Source: Poecilobothrus nobilitatus
Taxonomy: Eukaryota; Arthropoda; Insecta; Diptera; Dolichopodidae
DNA length: 64,000 bases
Assembly (NCBI GenBank): GCA_947095535.1
Contig: OX352773.1
Location: forward strand, 2,976,001 to 3,040,000
Direction of reading: 5' to 3'
Each line of letters starts with the position of its first letter. Position 1 is the first letter of the stretch. The position numbers were made by a program, and so were the translations under genes. The notes beneath the pieces are model-generated. The model worked only from the letters and a program-made list of their open reading frames with translations, had not been told where the DNA came from and ran no database searches. This document shows, piece by piece, positions 48,545 through 61,900 of the stretch.

Positions 48545-49215
48545 AGGTTCGTCTCAAACTGTTAACCCTACTTGATAATCGGCTATTTCAAAACTTGTAT
48601 CAAACTCTTCAAAATTCTATTCGGATATTAAGAATGACCTCAATTTGGAAGTTAAAAATATATATAAAATATTTCGAGAAATTAAAAAATTTTCGCATAT
48701 TAACATGCAAAAATTGAAAGCTGAATCACTTTTAAAATTGATTAAGACTTATGCGGACAACCTCGATATTTTTCGAAACGTAATTTCTGTGGAGATTGCT
48801 TTAGGTACTATGAATCTAGCCATTCCATCCACTCGCATTAATAGGAAAGAATACCAAAATGTTATAAATAACTATAACCATATTAAAACCAACAATGTGC
48901 CATTAATATAATATTTCAGCAAGATAATGCATCTATTCATACGAGTGAAAGAATTATGTCGTAATTTTTAGATAAAAATATTCCAATTCTGTGATGGCCA
49001 GCTCGATAACCAAACATAAATCCTATTTGTATAATTAATAGGGAATATTCGTTAAATTTATAAATAAAATTAGTTTTACAACTTAATTAAGGAGGTTAAA
49101 GTTGCAATGATTGGCGAAATGATAGATTTTCCACATTTGAATACGTAACTATCTCTATATCAAATCGCATTTTTCAATTAATAAACAGAAATAGACAGAA
49201 TCTAACTATTAAAAT
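48545..49215 (+). pseudogene. Tc1/mariner-like transposase relic
   Basis: The 88-codon frame at 48645-48911 contains a helix-turn-helix-like N-terminal remnant and NRKEYQNVI. It is followed after a stop by FQQDNASIHTS (near 48914), NIPIL, WPAR and PNINPI, then near 49150 SISNRIFQLINRN. These correspond to the QDNA.xH, WPAxSPDLNPIE and SMPxRI motifs of Tc1-type transposases, with the second catalytic Asp in QDN. The final catalytic acidic residue region is decayed (PNINPICII). There is an internal deletion between the N-terminal part and the central part, and several stops. No terminal inverted repeats were identified. Confidence 0.85.
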
Positions 49216-49582
49216 GTGATTTAAATAAAGGAATATAATAATCAATGTCACTTATATTAATTTTTTTGTTATACCTATACTGACCTTATTATAATGAAAC
49301 AAAGTGACTTTATGAAAAGGATTTTTTATTATAAGAAAGATACATACTACGAACATTAAATTATATTATAAGATACATTAAACGAACTTTTTATAAAAAT
49401 AATTTTTTGTTCTTAAGAATAAACAAATATTTAGGTAAAATTGAAATGTAAACATCACAAATATACTGATCTTATCTTATCTGATAAAGCAGATCTTAAA
49501 AATGTGTCAATTAAAACCACAAGTACCTACGCGCGGAATCATTGAAAATTATTTTTGATTATCATTTCAATAAAATGTCTGC

Positions 49583-50115
49583 ATTTTTAGCACATTTTCA
49601 AAACAATTTTAAAAAATGTGCTTATTAGTTTGACTCTGTTCGTCTGTCTGTCCGTCCGTCCGTCTGGGTGTTTAGAAATTTTCTATACCGTTTGAAATAA
49701 AGCAATGAAATTTTAACTACATCAAAAAACTAATGGAATAACTTGTGGAATAACTTTTTTCTGTAGCCCCACCCGTTACGGAGCTACAACCATACAAAGT
49801 TCGTAAAAGTTCTGTCTAAATTGTTATAACACCTATTCTATAACGTGTATTTTTAATATGGAAACGCCAAATGATAGCGAGTTTCATAACCTTTATAAAT
49901 ATATGTAAATTAATGTGGCTTTGCATTGCGATATTTTAAGATGTCGTTATGTGAAACTCAATTTTTGTAAAAATTCAGACCCCTTCTATCTTCCAAACGG
50001 TTTAACTTAGGAGCCTGAAATTTTGACAAGAGTTAGATCTTTGGAAGTAATGTGAGTCATTTCAGAAAATATTTTTGTGTCGCCCCCCGTTTAGGACCTG
50101 TCCAAATTTTTTTGA
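49583..50115 (+). repeat. R2/R1 hybrid repeat
   Basis: The first 90 bases are R2 (TTTTTAGCACATTTTC, CTTATTAGTTTGACTCTG, CCGTCCGTCCGTCTG). After that the sequence follows the reverse complement of R1 positions about 7300-7750 (ACCCGTTACGGAGCTACAAC, CTATCTTCCAAACGGTTTAA, CCGTTTAGGACCTGT). This shows that R1 and R2 interiors belong to one related group. A further R2-like junction, GGAAATGTGC, lies at 50338-50347, so the element may extend to about 50370. Confidence 0.7.
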
Positions 50116-50370
50116 AGTAATATTTGTTTATATAATATAAATTTTGTTTGTGTTAATAATTGTTCTTAATAACATAGGGTTGCCTTAAAATAGACAAAAG
50201 TGGGACTTGAATTTTCCCAATTTCTCTAACAAATTATTCTAACGATTTCGTTCAAATTTTGTATTATTATAAATTTATTTCATTCAATATACCTAACTAC
50301 TTAATATTTATGTACTCTTTACGAAAAACGAATTTTGGAAATGTGCTTTTTTTAAAAACTCTTGGTTTTT

Positions 50371-53300
50371 CCATTACTTGTTTAGGTTTTTTTTTGAAAT
50401 TTGAAAAACATTAATCCATTAATTTATCCTATGATAGAAAATCATGTGATCTAGAAAAGGATCATATATTAATAACTAATTTTTCAAATTATTTTCTGTA
50501 ATAAACTTCGTATTGAACAAATTGAATTACAAATTTAGTCTAGATTATCATTTTTATGTTCTAAGTATTTCAAATCAATTCAAGCATTCGGAAAATTTTG
50601 TTTTTTTTTTTTCCAGAATTGAGTGCTTTGTTTTACTTTTATTCTTTCTTTTCCTTTCGTTAAGTAACATTTTATTTTATAAACAATTAAAAGTATATAC
50701 AAAAAAATAAAAATATCATGGAAAAATAAAAAGAAAATCCTGTTCAATTTTAAATCCTTTTTATAAAACATCTATATAAAATGTAGAAACAGTAGAAATT
50801 ATACAATAAATATGTTTTTATATTTTCATCTCTTAAATTTCTGTATTAGAATAATTCGTCCATGAAATCTGCCAAATTCTTCTTTTGCATAACATATTTT
50901 GTCATTTAAAAAATTTGTTGCTGTTTCATTTTGTATTGCTATTATACTGATGGCAACAATAATAACAATAATACTAGTAGATAATAATGATAATAAGTGT
51001 ACGAGTAGATTTAAGATTGAAACATAAAAATAAAAAAAAATTTTTTTTTTTTGAAAATGCTAATACTATTTAAATACCCCAGCTAAATTGAGTTCGCGTT
51101 CAGCAATAAATTTGTCCTACAAAGCTATAAAACAAAAAAATAAAAAGAAACAACAAAAGAAAAAAATAAAACAAAAGTACTTTCAAAGTGTTTTCTTTCA
51201 TTATCCATACGATTGTACTTAATACATAAAGTAAAGTAATTTTAAACATTATTTGGTGGTTTTAATTTTGTAGGGACCATCTCAAAAATCAATTAAAATA
51301 AATTGTAACAGAATAAAATTCTAATCATGTTGAGTCATTCTAATATGTGGTCCTTTTTAAGATCTATTCTAATACAAATGTATAATTAATTTAACATCAT
51401 CATAAACATAATTGTCCTCTTTCTTTAAAATATCATATGGTATCGACGGACTCATAATGGTTTCTCTTCCAAAATTTTTAAAATAAAATTTTTTTATTTC
51501 TCAAAAACTGTATCTACTTTAAAATTTTTTTAACACTTTTTTTTTTAAAAGTTATTTTAAAAGTTACTTTAACAATAATATATTAAAAAATAAAGAGTTT
51601 TAAAAGAACTTTTAGAATAAAGAACCAGACTTCTAAAATATACTTTTCGAAAATAATTTAAAACCAACGATTGCCCTCAGCTATTTTGATTAAAGCTAAT
51701 TTTCCTTTATAAATATATACTACAATCTGTTCTTGGATAATTCGTTTTTTTTTTGTTATGTTTGTTTGATTGTTGCTATTTTTCGATACACTTGATACAC
51801 TTTTGATGGCGTTCATACATTCACACAAATATAATATCTTAAATTTTTGTTTTTCTTATTTTTACGTTTTAATCCACATTTCATTTAATTTAGCATAAAA
51901 GTTCGAAAAAAAAACAATATAACAGTAAGAGAAAAAAAAATATTTTTTTTTTTACATTTCAATAGACTAAATCTAACCTATATGAAAAAGAAAAATAAAA
52001 TACTTTCCCAAGAGCATCAAAATTTTCATCTTGTTGACAATATCAAATGAATTTTCTCAATTTTTATTTTTTTTTAATTTTTTTTTTTTTTGCTGGAAAA
52101 ATAAAAACAATATGGAAAAAATTCTCGGAAGAAATGTCTGTATTTACTGTTGTTTTTTATCTGTAGGCTACTAATGGAAAAATACAACGAGAAATGTTTT
52201 CATAACAAAATAGGCGTAGACTTGAAAATGAAATAAACAATAATGATAAAAGTTTTTTTGCCTTTACAGTTACCAATTTCCAGCATTTTCAATAGTAACT
52301 TATAACATTATAACACAAAAATAATATTTGTTTCATCATTTTGGGTAATTAACAGTGATTTAGTTATTATTATTATATCAATCCGCTTCATCTTTTCTTT
52401 GGAAATGCTTTTGTGGTACAATTAGAAGACAGCAGTTAGAACAAGTTGTAAATTAAGTAAAGAGAGTTGTAAGAATACTATCACTGAATACTATCACTGC
52501 TTACTATCACTGAAGAATATTATAACAAATAAATCTTTACAATTTTTCTAATAAATGTCAAAGAAAAAGTTTTAAACACTCGGCTATGAATTGCCTATAA
52601 CAAAGACTGATCAACGGCTATGTCTTTATGTCTATGTTTTTACTAATATAAACTACAAAAAAACAAAAATACAAGAGAAACTTGAAATTTTGAATAATTG
52701 GTTCTATGCTACGACGATTATTTTTCCTTGAAAAAGAAAAACAAAACAACTCATACTCGCACTCAAAAAAGAAAGTAAAAATAAAGAAATGAGAAGAAAA
52801 ATAATGGTTTGCCTGAATCAATTATATCATATCATTTAACGAAATCATGAGTCCTTTGTTTTTATTTTATTTTTATTATCCGACTAAGCGTTCTTCGTTT
52901 TTCTCTTTAATTTTTTGTTTTTCCTCTACTAACATGATCCTTTAAATCTGATATATAATTTTTTTTTATATTTTTATTTAGATATAATTTACTTTATCTC
53001 TAAAAACTTGATTATGATTTTTAGAATAAGAGGAGTTAAACAAAATTTTGAGAAATAGAATAATATACCATAAACATGTCTTGAATACCATCCTTGCTTA
53101 TTTGCACAAGGTTTATGTTTAAATCAAAACTGATTAATATACCTTACATTTAAAATTTAATTATTTTCAAACATTATTTTTGTTTCTCATTTTTAAAATT
53201 TGAAACTCGTTGATTTTGTGATCTTTGGAGCAAGGATTAACTATGATTTTTCTTAGTACTGTCACAGTTTCCATTTATCTTTGCTTATTAATGTCAAAAT

Positions 53301-53389
53301 GATCTGTTACTTTTTACTTGCAAACTTAATAATTTATTTATTAAATTTTTATTCTATTTAGCATCAAGTGGAACAGGAACTTTATATAT
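50371..53389. other. AT-rich non-coding DNA with a small 13-bp array
   Basis: No gene is seen. TACTATCACTG is repeated three times with a 13-bp period at 52476-52515. The frames at 50513-50710, 50580-50771 (minus) and 52618-52821 (minus) are low-complexity. Confidence 0.6.
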
Positions 53390-54560
53390 AAGTTTTTAAT
53401 AACACAATAAACTTTCATATAAAGTGTTCACAGATGCATCAAAAACGGAAAAAGGTATTTCCTTTTCTCTAGTTGACCAAGAAAGAGTCTTAGAGTTAAA
53501 AGTTCTAGAGCCAGCGACGTTAATATATAATGCAGAATTAGTGGCAATTCATGAAGCACTAAAGCTATGTCTAGAGCACAATAAGTCTCAAATAAATATC
53601 TACTCAGACAGTTTAAGTGCACTTAATGCAATAAAAAACTACTAAAACAAAGAACCCTTAGTTAAAGCCATTAGAAACCTTCTATGTCAATTGGACGGGG
53701 AATTTAAATTAATATGGATCCCCTGCCAGAGCTGAATTAAGGGAAACGAACTCGCAAATAGAGAGCCCGATCATTAGTTTACATAATTACAATTTTAATC
53801 TAAAAATAAAGCAAATTAAACAATTTATCCAAAAGACTAGGCAAGATAATTGGAATAACACAAATAGCTTCCTACAAACGCACTGGCTAACAGCTTTAAA
53901 ACCAGAATACGAAATCGGTAATGAAAGAAAAATTGACGTAAAAACCTGCCACATTAGACTTGGCCACACAAACAAAAAAATTTCTGTTTCATAAAACAGA
54001 TCGCCCCTCGTGTTCAAAATGTGGACATACACTCTCTGTGAAACACATTTTTACGGAGTGTTCTTTCACATTAAATATTTTTGGAAACCATAATTGAGAC
54101 ATACAACAACTTCTTCAACGTTACATCAATAGAATAGAACTAATTCAAAAGATAGCTAGTGATTTTAATATTTGGAATACAATTTAATAATAGAAAAAGA
54201 AGAGAAAAAACAAAATTGAAAGTAAAATTTGAAATTGAAACCTAAAATAAGCTAAAAACGTAATAAAAAAATAATGGAAATATAAAAATACAGTAAGTGA
54301 AATCTAGATATAAAAACAAGATTTGAAATATTGAAATAAATTGTAAGAAAATTTGTTAAATAATAAACTTCAATAGTACTTACATAATATAGAATATAGA
54401 TTAATTAGGATACATATCAAAATAGTTTTAAAATACAAATTCGGATGTAAAATAAATTAAAATCAGCGCATAATGGTCCTGGCAGCCGAGGGCTTTACCT
54501 ACATTTCATAATTCAGTGTAATACGTAATAATAAAAAATAAATGAATAAATAAACTTAAT
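53390..54560 (+). pseudogene. I-like LINE relic: RNase H domain and C terminus of ORF2
   Basis: The frame at 53424-53645 shows the RNase H order TDAS (first Asp), AELVAIHEAL (Glu) and IYSDSLSALNAI (second Asp). After a stop it continues as WIPC and KGNELANRE, the last RNase H motif, where the usual His and Asp appear replaced. Further frames give RLGHT and CSKCGHTLSVKHIFTECSF, the CCHC-type Cys/His region found at the C terminus of I and jockey-type ORF2 proteins. The 3' part ends in an A-rich (ATAA)n tail near 54530-54555. RT and endonuclease are missing, as in a 5'-truncated insertion. Confidence 0.85.
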
Positions 54561-56360
54561 AATTCATATCAGCAAAGTTTCCATAGGTACAACCTCCAAT
54601 ACTGTAATTTTTTTTTGTAAGATATTTAAATAAGCATAAAAGTAACAATAAAGCGAAAAAAAAAACAAAAATAAAACATTGAAACCGTATAGGCTAGTAA
54701 ACAATTTTCGTCAACTTATTTGCTGTTATATTTTCATTTTACATTTATAGATGAAATTTTACTTAAATGAATACCTACATATAAAATATATTATGTATAA
54801 CGTACTTTTACTAAGAAATTCAAAATGAAAATAAGCTCGTGTACTTATTTATATAATATATATATTAAGTAAACATCAAAACGTATTATATATAGGTATA
54901 TTTAACATTAATATACATAAAACTACGTATTATATTCAACATTAAATTTTTTTCCCTCCTAATCTTAATCTCAAGGGATTTCAGATTGATTCCTATTCTA
55001 TATTTTATTTTTATTTTTTTCCTTATCTTTATATCTGTTTTTGTTACTTCTTTTTTATACATGTATATTTTTATATGTTTCATTTTTCTAAAGGGCGTAA
55101 TTGCGAATATACTTTTCTTGTTGATATTTTATACTTTAATTTCTATTTAAAAATATTTTTTCTATGACATCAAACCGTATCCAATTCTGAACTAGGAATT
55201 TTAACCGGGCAAAATAATATTTTCCTTTCAGTTTTTTTTTTTAAGAATTTTTGAAAAACGAAAAAAAGCTAAACTTTAGCTAACTTAACTAAAAAAAAAA
55301 AAACGAAAATGAGCACAAATTAACGCATAGAAAAAATAAAAGGCAAAAAACACAAAAAAGGAAGACTTTTTTAATAAAACGGGGAATTAAAAACGACTAA
55401 AAGCGAATACTGCAAGGAAAAACTAACTTTATCTTAAATAATTCGTATATAGAAAAAAATTTTTACAAAATCTTCAGTATTTTTTTTTTTTTGTTATATT
55501 TCATTTGTAACTTAATTTGTACTCCTTAGGGAATCCAAAAACTATTGAAAGAACCAAAAAAAAAAAATATTTAAAGGCAGAAATAGATTTTTTTTAATAC
55601 AATTTTTTGACATTTTACTTTATTGGATTGTATTTTTGAATGTTTGTCATTTCACATTCTCTTTAACTTTCTCCTTAACCTATAAATTGTTCTTCAGTAA
55701 AAATGATTAAAAGAAACTTAAAAAGAATATCCTAAAGAATATTAATATATTTTTTTGCGGAAGCAGCAGTGACAGAAAAAAATGTGTGATGTGAAAGTAC
55801 AATCGAAAGAAAAAAAAATTTAATGGAGATTTCATGTAAATTTTCAAGAACAAAAAAAAAATATTTTATAAATTCTTCAATATTTCTGTTATTTTTGATT
55901 TTCTTTTAATTTTATTTTTTCAAACAAACTTAAAAAAGTTTAAAAAAAATTGTAAATATTGTCATGCCAAGGCTAACAACAAGAATAACCACAAAACTAT
56001 TTCGTTTTTTTTTTTTAATTTTTTTTTTTATGAAACTTTTGATATTGATTAAAAAAAGAATTTTATACCCGGCCGGATTTTGATTTTTTATTTTAATTTT
56101 TGAGTGTTAATTTTTATTGTATTAAAATTGTTACAGGAAGCGGTTCAGTTTTTCAAAATATTTTTGATGTAAAAGAAAGATAAAATATAATAAAATATAA
56201 ATAGTAAATGAGGTTTCATAAAATTTTAATTTTTAATTTTAGAAAAAAGATAACTATTTGCATATATTCAGAAATTGACATATTCATTTAAATGTAATGA
56301 ATTTTTGACATTAATGCTACATTTTAATTTCTATTTTTATTAGGATATTTAGTTTTAAAA
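54561..56360. other. AT-rich non-coding DNA, nothing recognised
   Basis: Long A and T runs. The minus-strand frame at 54886-55083 is Lys/Ile-rich noise. No shared repeat noticed. Confidence 0.6.
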
Positions 56361-56361
56361 A

Positions 56362-56528
56362 TTTGTTTATTTCTATGAGCATGGGATTTTGAAACATTTG
56401 TGTAATATTCACCGGGGACACATGTGGGACTTAACGCAAGTTTTGTTTATTTCTATGAGCATGGGATTTTGAAACATTTGTGTAATATTCACCGGGGACA
56501 CATGTGGGACTTAACGCAAGTTTTGTTT
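56362..56528. repeat. Perfect 80-bp tandem duplication within R4
   Basis: The unit runs from TTTGTTTATTTCTATGAGCA to GACTTAACGCAAG plus TT and is repeated without a single difference (56362-56441 and 56442-56521, plus 7 bases). It contains ACCGGGGACACATGTGGGAC, related on the opposite strand to the CACACGTGTATCACCGGTGA ends of R4 at 19880. The perfect identity marks a recent event. Confidence 0.95.
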
Positions 56529-56600
56529 TATGTGCACTGGTGAGCATGGGACTACAAATTGTATATGATGCTCAAATTAACCAGCATCACCAGAATAGGT
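56529..56600. repeat. R4 flank, second locus
   Basis: GTGCACTGGTGAGCATGGGA and following bases match the inner part of R4 at 20093-20110 (GTTCACTGGTGAGTACGAGA). The locus appears to be a partial or rearranged R4 copy. The open frame at 56504-56719 is a by-product. Confidence 0.55.
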
Positions 56601-56633
56601 GGTACTATAAACTTAATAAATTTTTAAAATTAT

Positions 56634-57160
56634 ATATATATATATATATATATCAGTGGCGGCTTCTTCTAAGATTCATTGAATCAGTTGTAAAAATTGT
56701 AACTTTTCATTCAAATTGAAATTTTATAAATACTTAAAAATCGTATATGTATTATATTTATTGAGCACAACTAAAGAAAATTACATTTATTATTTTTATA
56801 TTTTACTGCTTTTTTATATGTATATTACAATAAATACTAAATAGTCAATAGATTCAATAGACGAAAGTGAATCCATAAAAAAATTATTATAAAATTTAAT
56901 TTTGAATATTATTTGTGCATTGAATATTATTGTAAGTGTATATATATACCATTTTTACTTTAACTGAAGACATTTTCTTTTAAGTGAAAATTCTTTATTT
57001 TAGTAATTTAGTTAATATATTTAATATACCTATATACATATAAATATATATATATATGAATATATACAGTATATATATAATATATAAGATATATACCATT
57101 TGCAATATATTATATATTCTATATTATTATATATTATATATTATATTATATATTCTTAAT
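56634..57160. other. AT-rich non-coding DNA with (TA)n tracts
   Basis: A (TA)n run of about 20 bases lies at 56634-56653, and a long imperfect TATA-rich block covers about 57015-57155. No gene. Confidence 0.75.
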
Positions 57161-57164
57161 ACAT

Positions 57165-57410
57165 TTTTGGGAGCATTGAATAGATAATTTTGTAAGCTTC
57201 CAAAAATGGTATTAAGATTGATCCTACGTGTGTTAGTTCCTAAATTATAAACAAAAAACTAAACTAAAGAATTTTGGAGAAGATAAAAGTCCGGTTATCT
57301 CAGAAACCGGTAGGAATAGACCTAACTTCATACTAAGTTTTTTGCTTGTTGTTATATCTCCTATCTATATTTGCAAGGACGCCGTTTACTGGCGAAACAC
57401 CCTGTATATT
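57165..57410 (-). repeat. R5 repeat, single-arm copy
   Basis: On the minus strand it starts ATACAGGGTGTTTCGCCAGT, continues AAACGGCGTCC, AACAAGCAAAAAACTTAGTA, GGTCTATTCCTACCGGTTTC, TCTTCTCCAAAATTCTTT, GGAACTAACACACGTAGGAT and TACCATTTTTGGAAGC. This is the uninterrupted order of the arm that is split and inverted at 5539-5945. Ends in ACAGGGTGT suggest a relation to R6. Confidence 0.7.
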
Positions 57411-58700
57411 ATAAGAAAAGTCTGGATAATATTTTTATGATATTGTGGATGTGTTTTATTGAAAAAATTTTTAACCTTGTAAAAAAAAAAAACTGGGTAA
57501 CGAAGTACATTAGTGAGTAATAATATATGCTAATGCATGTATGTGTTATACAACTTTTATAGACAATATCTTTTTCAATTATTGTGAAAATCATTCGACA
57601 ACACTCATCAAAACCTGTAATAAATCATATAATATTGATTGATGTATTGCAATAACCAATAGAACTCTTTTAATGCTGTTGCAAAACTTTTCAAGGACTT
57701 GTTACATTTGTTTTTTTTTTTCGAAATGGAAATAAAGCCTAATATTTCCGTAAATGATTTTTTTAATTAATATTGGATTAATCCAATTTTTCAAACGCAA
57801 CCATCCTAAAGGGAAATCAGGTGATATAAATCGGATTGTAGAAGATTTTTTGGACAAGGACATATCAAGAAATGTTTTCAATTTCCCGCATGTTTCCTTT
57901 TAATTACTGTTTTTTTTTTCCTATTCTAGAAATTTGACCTGAAAACCTATGTCATAGGAGACAAAAAAATAAATTATATGGAAAATTACACACCTGTGAG
58001 TGATAAAAAGATCCCGTTAATTATCAATATAGAAAAAACAAAAATAAAAAAAATATTTTCCAAAGTTTTGTTGGAGTGTTGTTCTCATTTTTTTATTTTA
58101 TTTTTTGTTCTTTAATTCTTAAGGGTTACCTAGGATATAATGTAATGGAAATTTTTACTAAGTCTAGAAAAGTATTTCAATGTTGCTATTGAAAATAAAT
58201 TTTAAAGTTATAAAATTTTTTTTTGTTTTAATTAATAATGGATAATTTCACTCGATATAATTGAGATATTCTAATACTGGTACATATAGTCATTCCATTA
58301 GTAGTTGAATTTGGATTAAAATTTCTCATTTTCAGCTTTTTTTAAGTCCAATTTTATTTTATCGGGCGTTTGGAAGGTTGCTAGGTTTTCAAAATCAAAA
58401 TAAATTAATTAACGTGAGTATAGGCTATATACAAACAATTTAAATTATTGACCAATTTGTTTTTCACGATTCTTATAAATAAGAACCATAAATAAGCAGA
58501 TTGTGTTTCATTATACTATTTAGAATATCGCTATTGTCTTTAAAATGTTTGTTTATTCGGTTTTAATTTTGAATTAAAAATAATAGAGACGAGTATGAAC
58601 GTATAATAATAGGGGCGTATGAAAATTGTGTAAAAATTCACTAAATTTGAATTTGTCAAATTTGTTAAAGCTATCAAAAACGGTTTTGTATTATACAAAA
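57411..58700. other. AT-rich non-coding DNA, nothing recognised
   Basis: No repeat partner was noticed apart from the R2 fragment that follows. The minus-strand frames at 57409-57594 and 58540-58773 are not supported. Confidence 0.55.
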
Positions 58701-58915
58701 CAAATGAAAACCAACAATTTTTAAAGAGCACATTTTCCAAAAGACAATAAAAACAGTTTAGAATACTGAGCACTAAAATTTAAAACATGTGGGGTTACAT
58801 CAAAAAATTGTTTTACAACATTATTTTTTTTAGCAGACCTGTCTATGCTTAAAATTTCATTGTTCTATCTTAAACGGTGTAAAAGTTTTGTAAACAGATG
58901 GACAGATGGATTTAT
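58701..58915 (+). repeat. R2 fragment (deleted)
   Basis: AAAACCAACAATTTTTAAAG and AGCACATTTTCCAAAAGACA match the reverse complement of the R2 centre. Without the rest of the centre it then joins the arm text GGGGTTACATCAAAAAATTG, TCTATCTTAAACGGTGTAAA and GTAAACAGATGGACAGATGG. Roughly 60 percent of a full copy is missing. Confidence 0.6.
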
Positions 58916-61900
58916 TTAGTTCCTTTATATGTCATTTCTAAATTGATATGTTATTTATATTAATATATATTTGGTCGCAACTGGACTCTTGTTAACGAAC
59001 ATATTTTACTTTTACAGTATAATTTTAATCCATTTAAAAATACTTTCGACCCGTATTGATTTTTAATCCGCCTTCTCTTGGTTGATGTATAGATATAACA
59101 GCTTGGCAATCAAGACCTTGATATATTACGTACGTATTTTTGTTATAAATTTTTTAGAAACCACTTTTGCATACTTCTTGGAGTATATATTATATATTTT
59201 TATATAACTTAATTTTCTTTTTTTTTCTTATTATCATCAATTTATCCAACAAAGAAATTTAAATTAATTGTCTGTCTTTAATGAAGTTCAAAAACTGTTT
59301 AATTAAAAATTAATTGATTTCGTTTCTTTTTCTGTGGTTTTTCATATTTTATATTCAGTAGATTGTGATACTCTTGAACAAGAGTTTCTTAAAATTTTTA
59401 AAAGAATTTTAACTGAAAAAAAAAAATATTGAATTGTTTGGTAAGTAAAGTTTTTTTAAAACATAATATCTGTCTGGATTTTTAATTAGGTATTTATGCC
59501 ATTTGTTTATTGAAAATAAAAGAAATTTAAAATTTGAATGTGGTTGACAGTTGAAAAGTTGTTAATTGATATTTATTTTAATGTAATTTGTGTAAGAAGT
59601 GGGGATAGTACTTACTTAAGAAATTTATTAATATTAAAAGAAACTATGAAAATAAATCTTATTGTTTATAATAACAATATTAATGAAATTAATGCTAAGA
59701 TTATTAAAGAAATTTATTTTAAAAATGATTGTGCTAAAATTAGTTGCGGGTAAACTTTGTTTCTTCATGATTTAGAAATTTAAGGATTTTAATTTTAAAT
59801 AATACATAATATATTACCTATATATTGAAGATAAATATGCATACCATTAAACAAAGACAAGATGATTTTCCATGAATTTTTTTCTTTTTTAAACTGCATA
59901 ATTGCAATTAGTTCGAACTATTTTTTTTTTTCAAATATTTGGTTTTTATGTTAAACTTTCTAAGTTAAACTAAATAATGTAAAAAATTATAAGTTATAGA
60001 AACAAATCAATGCTTAAGTTTCTAAGTAAAGTAAAAATCCTTAGAATGATATTCAAATCCTTCGTTATACTTATATTCATGATGATAAAATTACGAACCA
60101 TAAATTAAACGGCGAACATAAATACAAAATCTTCGTATTATAAATATCTCTAAAAATACATATCACAACCCTTTTTATTTTAATATATTGTATTTTGTTC
60201 ATTTCAAAAATCAAAAGGATAAGATAAGCTCTAAATTTTAATCCTAATTCCACAACATTAAAAAAATATCTAGGTTATTATTTTAATCCAAGTCTTGAAT
60301 TACTTGTACCTTTATTAAAAAATATATTATAATCTATAGTTAAATATAGTAAAATACTGTTATAAACTTTCTTTGACAGAGTTAATGAAGTCACAATATA
60401 TTTTTTATAAAAATAAAAAAATGGAAACATATTAATCATTCAGTTATTAGATAAAAAGATGATACTATCTTAATAAAATCTTATAAAAGATTAAGAAAAA
60501 AAAAAAAACAAAAACCTCAATTTTAATTACTTAAAATTCTTTTGAGATTTACGAACCTTATAATATCAAAAGTTAAGATATAAATCAGTTAAAACAGAAA
60601 CACAAAAAAAAAAAAATTAAAAGAGAAAACGCAAACATATTATTAACTTTTTTTTTTAACTTTCAAATAAATAAACAATGTAATCCTTTATGTATTCTAA
60701 TATATCCTTTTTTTTATTCACCGTTTTTTTATCTTATGAATCTGTAATGTTATCAGAAAGCCCTTTACTCTTTTTTGAAGTAAGACAACGCAAACCAAGA
60801 AAAAAAGAAAAAAATAATGTACTAACAACAAAAACAAAAACTATTAAACATTTCAATTCTTTAACTGATTTAAAGGATCAAACAATGATTATACAATTTT
60901 CATCTATATAGAGTGTCGGACAAAAATCTGTAAGCATTTTTTTTTTCTTTTAATATGATTTTATTTCTAATAACGCTTTTTCTCTACTTTTTTCAATTTC
61001 ACCATACATTTTTTTTTTTTAATAAGAGAATGCATAGATGTTCCCTTTAATTCGGCCTCTTTTAAATAAATTTTAAGTTGTTTCATCAAAATTTAACAAT
61101 AATGCAAATCTAATTTGACTTTACAATGTTTCAAATCATATATTTACAACATTTATATGTCGGTTATATAAAAAAAATTTACCAACACTGGTATACTAGA
61201 GTTTTTGTTATCCTATGAAAATTTTTTATTAGTTAAGGATTGAGACGAAATAAAAACAAAAAGAATATCAAAACCAAAAAAAAAAAAAATTAAAAAGGCT
61301 TAGGGTCATCAAGAATGAAAATATATTGTTTTTTACATTTTTATTTTTATATTGGTTTAATAAAGGATGTACATATTATGTTTTTCTTTTCCAGTTAAGT
61401 TATAGTTTTTAAAGTGATATAAAATTTCATTCAATATGTATATATCCAGTGTTAAACAAATATTAGTTAAGAAATTAAAGAAAACAAAAAAAAAAAAAAA
61501 ACAATAAAACTAAAGTCAAAATTTAGTTATTTACTTAAATACAGTTTTATAAATATTATATATCATGTTCAGTTTCTATATAAAAACATTTTTATACCCT
61601 TTTCTTTTTACACATAATATTATAATATAAGAATGTATGAAATCATATATAGTTTTCCCATGCTTAACTATCCTTATTTGGAAAAATTATTTTTCCCATA
61701 AGAGAAAGAACCAAAAAAAAAAAAAAAAAACTAAAATGTTTGAATTAGAATTGAATTATTGTTTTCTAGATAATATAAACAAAAAAAAAAAAAAATAAGT
61801 ACGGATAGAAAGATAAAGGAAAATAAATAAACCTAAATAAAGTAATTAAAAAAGATTATTTAACAAAAACTATATTGTTATTATTGGATTTATTAGATTA

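Noticed and set aside
54886..55083. Lysine-rich small protein on the minus strand
   Set aside because: The translation is what random A-rich DNA gives, without conserved context or partner.
57015..57155. TATA-box promoter cluster
   Set aside because: It is a TA-rich simple repeat and such text is expected everywhere in this composition.
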